This document shows positions 6,587 to 8,350 of a stretch of DNA of 8,350 nucleotides, piece after piece. The translations under genes and the position numbers were made by a program. The number at the start of each line of letters is the position of its first letter. Position 1 is the stretch's first letter. This stretch comes from CAZGDV01 sp964524995. GTDB lineage: Bacteria; Chloroflexota; Dehalococcoidia; SZUA-161. Where the stretch lies: assembly GCA_964524995.1 (NCBI GenBank), contig CAZGDV010000114.1, forward strand, positions 1 through 8,350. The letters are read 5' to 3'. The notes beneath the pieces were generated by a model. That model searched no databases, was not told where the DNA came from, and worked only from the letters and a program-made list of their open reading frames with translations.

Positions 6587-6721
6587 ATGAGTCTGTCCAA
6601 CGAGTCAGGAGGGTGCAAAGGGGATGCCGGTTCATGGCACCCCCTTTATGTATTGGGGATGGACACCAGGAAGGAGGAACAATGTCGCCTAGTAAGGAGG
6701 GAAGATGGAACTAAGCCGTAG
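6587..6721 (+). CDS. Possible 44-codon leader ORF ahead of fdnG
   Basis: ATG at 6587 is preceded by GGAGGAG (6574-6580) with 6 nt spacing, a good ribosome site. The frame runs 44 codons to TAG at 6719-6721, overlapping the first 17 nt of fdnG in another frame. The product (begins MSLSNESGGCKGD, ends VRREDGTKP) is polar and I do not recognise it. The hairpin at 6617-6647 lies within it. It may be a leader peptide that couples translation to fdnG, or just an open stretch in a structured leader. Confidence 0.22.
   Translation: MSLSNESGGCKGDAGSWHPLYVLGMDTRKEEQCRLVRREDGTKP
6617..6647 (+). terminator. Strong leader hairpin, candidate terminator or expression platform
   Basis: AAAGGGG (6617-6623) pairs with CCCCTTT (6641-6647), and after one A/C mismatch TGCC pairs with GGCA, leaving a 7-nt loop (6629-6635). 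The stem is 11 pairs. It is followed by a broken T-rich run (TTTATGTATT, 6645-6654), not a clean U-tract. CCCC at 6641-6644 could instead pair with GGGG at 6655-6658, a mutually exclusive fold. It lies 137 nt after the aptamer and 57 nt before fdnG, so it may be the switch that the aptamer controls. Confidence 0.35.
6671..6704 (+). promoter_or_regulatory. Tandem ribosome binding sites at the fdnG start
   Basis: AAGGAGG occurs twice, at 6671-6677 and 6694-6700, each 4 nt before an ATG. The first ATG (6682) opens an 11-codon frame including its stop, ending in TAA at 6712-6714. The second ATG (6705) starts fdnG. The second site decides the fdnG start, because the Tat motif follows it directly. 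The first may load ribosomes that reinitiate on fdnG. Confidence 0.5.
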
Positions 6722-8350
6722 AGACTTCCTCAAGGCCAGCGGCGCTGGCATGGGCGGTCTCGTTCTGCTTGGGGCCATGGGGCCCAAGGGCAAGACGCCC
6801 AGAGCCATCCCGCTCAAGACAGAGGGGCTCCAGGAAACCTACACCATCTGCTGCTACTGCGGAGTGGGTTGTGGTGCCCTGGTAACTGCCAAGAATGGCA
6901 AGGTGATCAACGCCGAAGGAAACCCCGACCATCCCATCAATGAGGGGACACTGTGCTCCAAGGGTCAGGCGCTCGGGCAGTTCCGCACAGTCGATGGTGC
7001 GGATAACCCCAACCGCCTGACCAGACCGCTGTACCGCCGGGCCAAGGGGACACAGTGGGAGGAGATATCCTGGGACGAGGCCATCGACAAGATTGCCAAG
7101 AAGGTCAAGGATACACGGGACTCGAACTGGCTGTCCACCGTGGACGTCGGGGGCACCACTTACACGGTGAACCGGACCGACGCCATCGGCAACTTCGGTG
7201 GCGGCGAGCTCGACAACGAGGAGTGCTATCTGCTGGTCAAGATGGCGCGAGCCCTCGGCCTCGTATACGTGGAACACTGCGCACGTATATGACACTCCGC
7301 TACTGTAGCGGCTCTGGCAGAGTCGTTTGGTAGGGGAGCAATGACCAACCACTGGATCGACATCCGTAACTCCGACCGCATAATGATCATCGGCTCCAAC
7401 GCCGCCGAGAACCACCCGATCTCGTTCAAATGGGTCACGGCAGCCAAAGAGCGTGGAGCTAAGCTGATCAGCGTGGATCCCCGGTTCACGCGCACTTCAT
7501 CCAAAGCGGACATCTACGCTCCTATGAGGTCAGGGTGTGACATCACGTTCATAGGCGGCATGATCAGGTACATACTGGACGACATGCAGAAGTCGGGGCC
7601 CGCAGGGCGCGCCGAGAAGTACAACATGACCTACGTCACCCAGTACACCAACGCCGCCCTCATAATCAGCGATGACTTCGAGGACACGACGAACTCGGCT
7701 CACCCGGGCCTGTTCAGCGGCTATACGCCAAGGAATGGCGCCGGGCCGGGCAAGCTGGGAGGGTACGACAAGTCGAGCTGGATGTATGCTGACGCCGTGA
7801 CTCCCCAGTCAGACCAGGCGCTGGTGGATAACACCTGGAACAACTGGTCGGACCTCAACCCCAAGTGCGTGCTGAGACTGCTCTGGGAGCACTACCAGAG
7901 GTTCACGCCCGAGAAGGTCTCGGAAGTGACAGGGTGCCCCGTGGACAAGTTCCTCGATGTTGCAGCAGCCTACGCAGAGTCGGGCAAGACGGGCATGGCC
8001 GGCACCATAATGTACGCCATGGGCACGACCCAGCATACCTATGGTACGCAGAACATCAGGGGCTATGCCATCCTGCAGCTCCTGCTGGCCAACATCGGCG
8101 TGGCCGGCGGCGGCATCAACGCCCTGAGAGGCACCTCGAACGTTCAGGGTTCGACGGATATGTGCCTGCTTTCCCACATACTGCCGGGCTATCTGGCAGT
8201 GCCAACGCACACAGACCAGAGCCTGGACGATTACATCGCCCGCGCAAAGAAGGGTAAGGACTTCATCACCCCGCAGGGCCTCGCCGGCGACAAGAGCGCG
8301 AGCTGGTGGTGGTACAACGACGATGACCCCAACTACAAGAAGTACATGGT
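6705..8350 (+). CDS. fdnG: Formate dehydrogenase-N alpha subunit, selenoprotein, Tat-exported (3' end off the right edge)
   Basis: Catalytic molybdopterin subunit that oxidises formate to CO2 on the outer side of the membrane and passes electrons to Fe-S and membrane subunits, presumably encoded downstream. The start gives a twin-arginine signal (SRRDFLK, 4-10) and a hydrophobic stretch. A [4Fe-4S] site follows, C49-x2-C52-x3-C56-x27-C84, with C84-SKG supplying the usual Lys (K86). In-frame TGA at 7290-7292 is codon 196 in ARI-U-HSATVAALAESFGRGAMTNHW, aligning with ARV-U-HGPTVASLAPTFGRGAMTNHW of E. coli FdnG, where selenocysteine is also residue 196. His197 follows it. Downstream are VDPRFTRTSSKADIYAPMRSG, the QHTYGTQNIRG region and GVAGGGINALRGTSNVQG, all typical of the family. 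The frame stays open to 8350, about 548 codons of an expected roughly 1000. AAGGAGG 4 nt upstream sets the start. It is neither split nor a pseudogene. Confidence 0.95.
7290..7327 (+). promoter_or_regulatory. Selenocysteine UGA codon and bacterial SECIS hairpin
   Basis: The UGA (7290-7292) is recoded as selenocysteine when SelB with Sec-tRNA binds a hairpin just downstream. The best candidate pairs 7307-7315 with 7319-7327: nine pairs including two G-U wobbles, and apical loop GGC (7316-7318). The loop begins 23 nt after the UGA and has G in its first positions, which fits the bacterial SECIS rules I know (loop about 16-37 nt away, a G at the loop start). A competing hairpin, CCGCTA/TAGCGG (7297-7302 with 7306-7311), lies nearer the UGA and shares bases with the lower stem. 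Which one SelB uses cannot be settled by eye. Confidence 0.85.

Noticed and set aside
6111..6704. FNR or CRP-type operator in the fdnG upstream region
   Set aside because: I looked for TTGAT-N4-ATCAA and TGTGA-N6-TCACA and saw only half sites.
7290..7344. fdnG as a pseudogene, or as two genes with the second starting at the ATG at 7341
   Set aside because: The UGA falls exactly at the family's selenocysteine position, the frame does not shift, and the residues between the UGA and that ATG match FdnG; no ribosome site fits a second start.
6711..7415. Minus-strand open frame of 234 codons across the fdnG start
   Set aside because: Antisense of the Tat signal and Fe-S region of fdnG, with no ribosome site or motif of its own.

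Overview
The window looks like part of a bacterial chromosome, most likely a member of the Chloroflexota (Dehalococcoidia-like). This is inferred from the style of the proteins: AlaRS with a Cys-rich insert, a divergent GT20 trehalose-phosphate synthase, an internalin-like LRR protein, and an FdnG-type formate dehydrogenase. No marker gene proves it. Coding DNA is GC-rich; the only long non-coding stretch (6111-6704) starts with an AT-rich island.

Layout. (1) 1-1133, minus: 5' part of alaS, running off the left edge. (2) 1134-1259: a compact divergent promoter region, with a near-consensus sigma70 promoter for alaS and a consensus -35 for otsA that lies between the arms of a 9-bp inverted repeat. 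(3) 1260-2801, plus: otsA. (4) 2758-5118, minus: otsB and comM, 18 nt apart, probably one transcript from a promoter just upstream of comM. otsB converges on otsA with a 44-bp tail-to-tail coding overlap. (5) 5196-6110, minus: an exported or membrane-anchored leucine-rich-repeat protein. (6) 6111-6704: divergent regulatory region. Its right half is the long leader of the next gene and contains what I read as a molybdenum-cofactor (Moco) riboswitch. (7) 6705 to the right edge, plus: fdnG, the catalytic subunit of a Tat-exported formate dehydrogenase. It is read through an in-frame UGA (codon 196), which I interpret as selenocysteine. A naive ORF call would cut this gene in two.

How the genes work together. 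OtsA and OtsB are the two steps of trehalose synthesis from UDP-glucose and glucose-6-phosphate, but they are on opposite strands. ComM is a branch-migration helicase of natural transformation. The formate dehydrogenase uses a molybdopterin (Mo or W) cofactor, an Fe-S cluster and selenocysteine. Its leader appears to sense the pterin cofactor, while decoding of its UGA depends on selenium supply, so output would be gated by two cofactors on one mRNA. This is the most interesting part of the window. The remaining genes are ordinary housekeeping or accessory genes.
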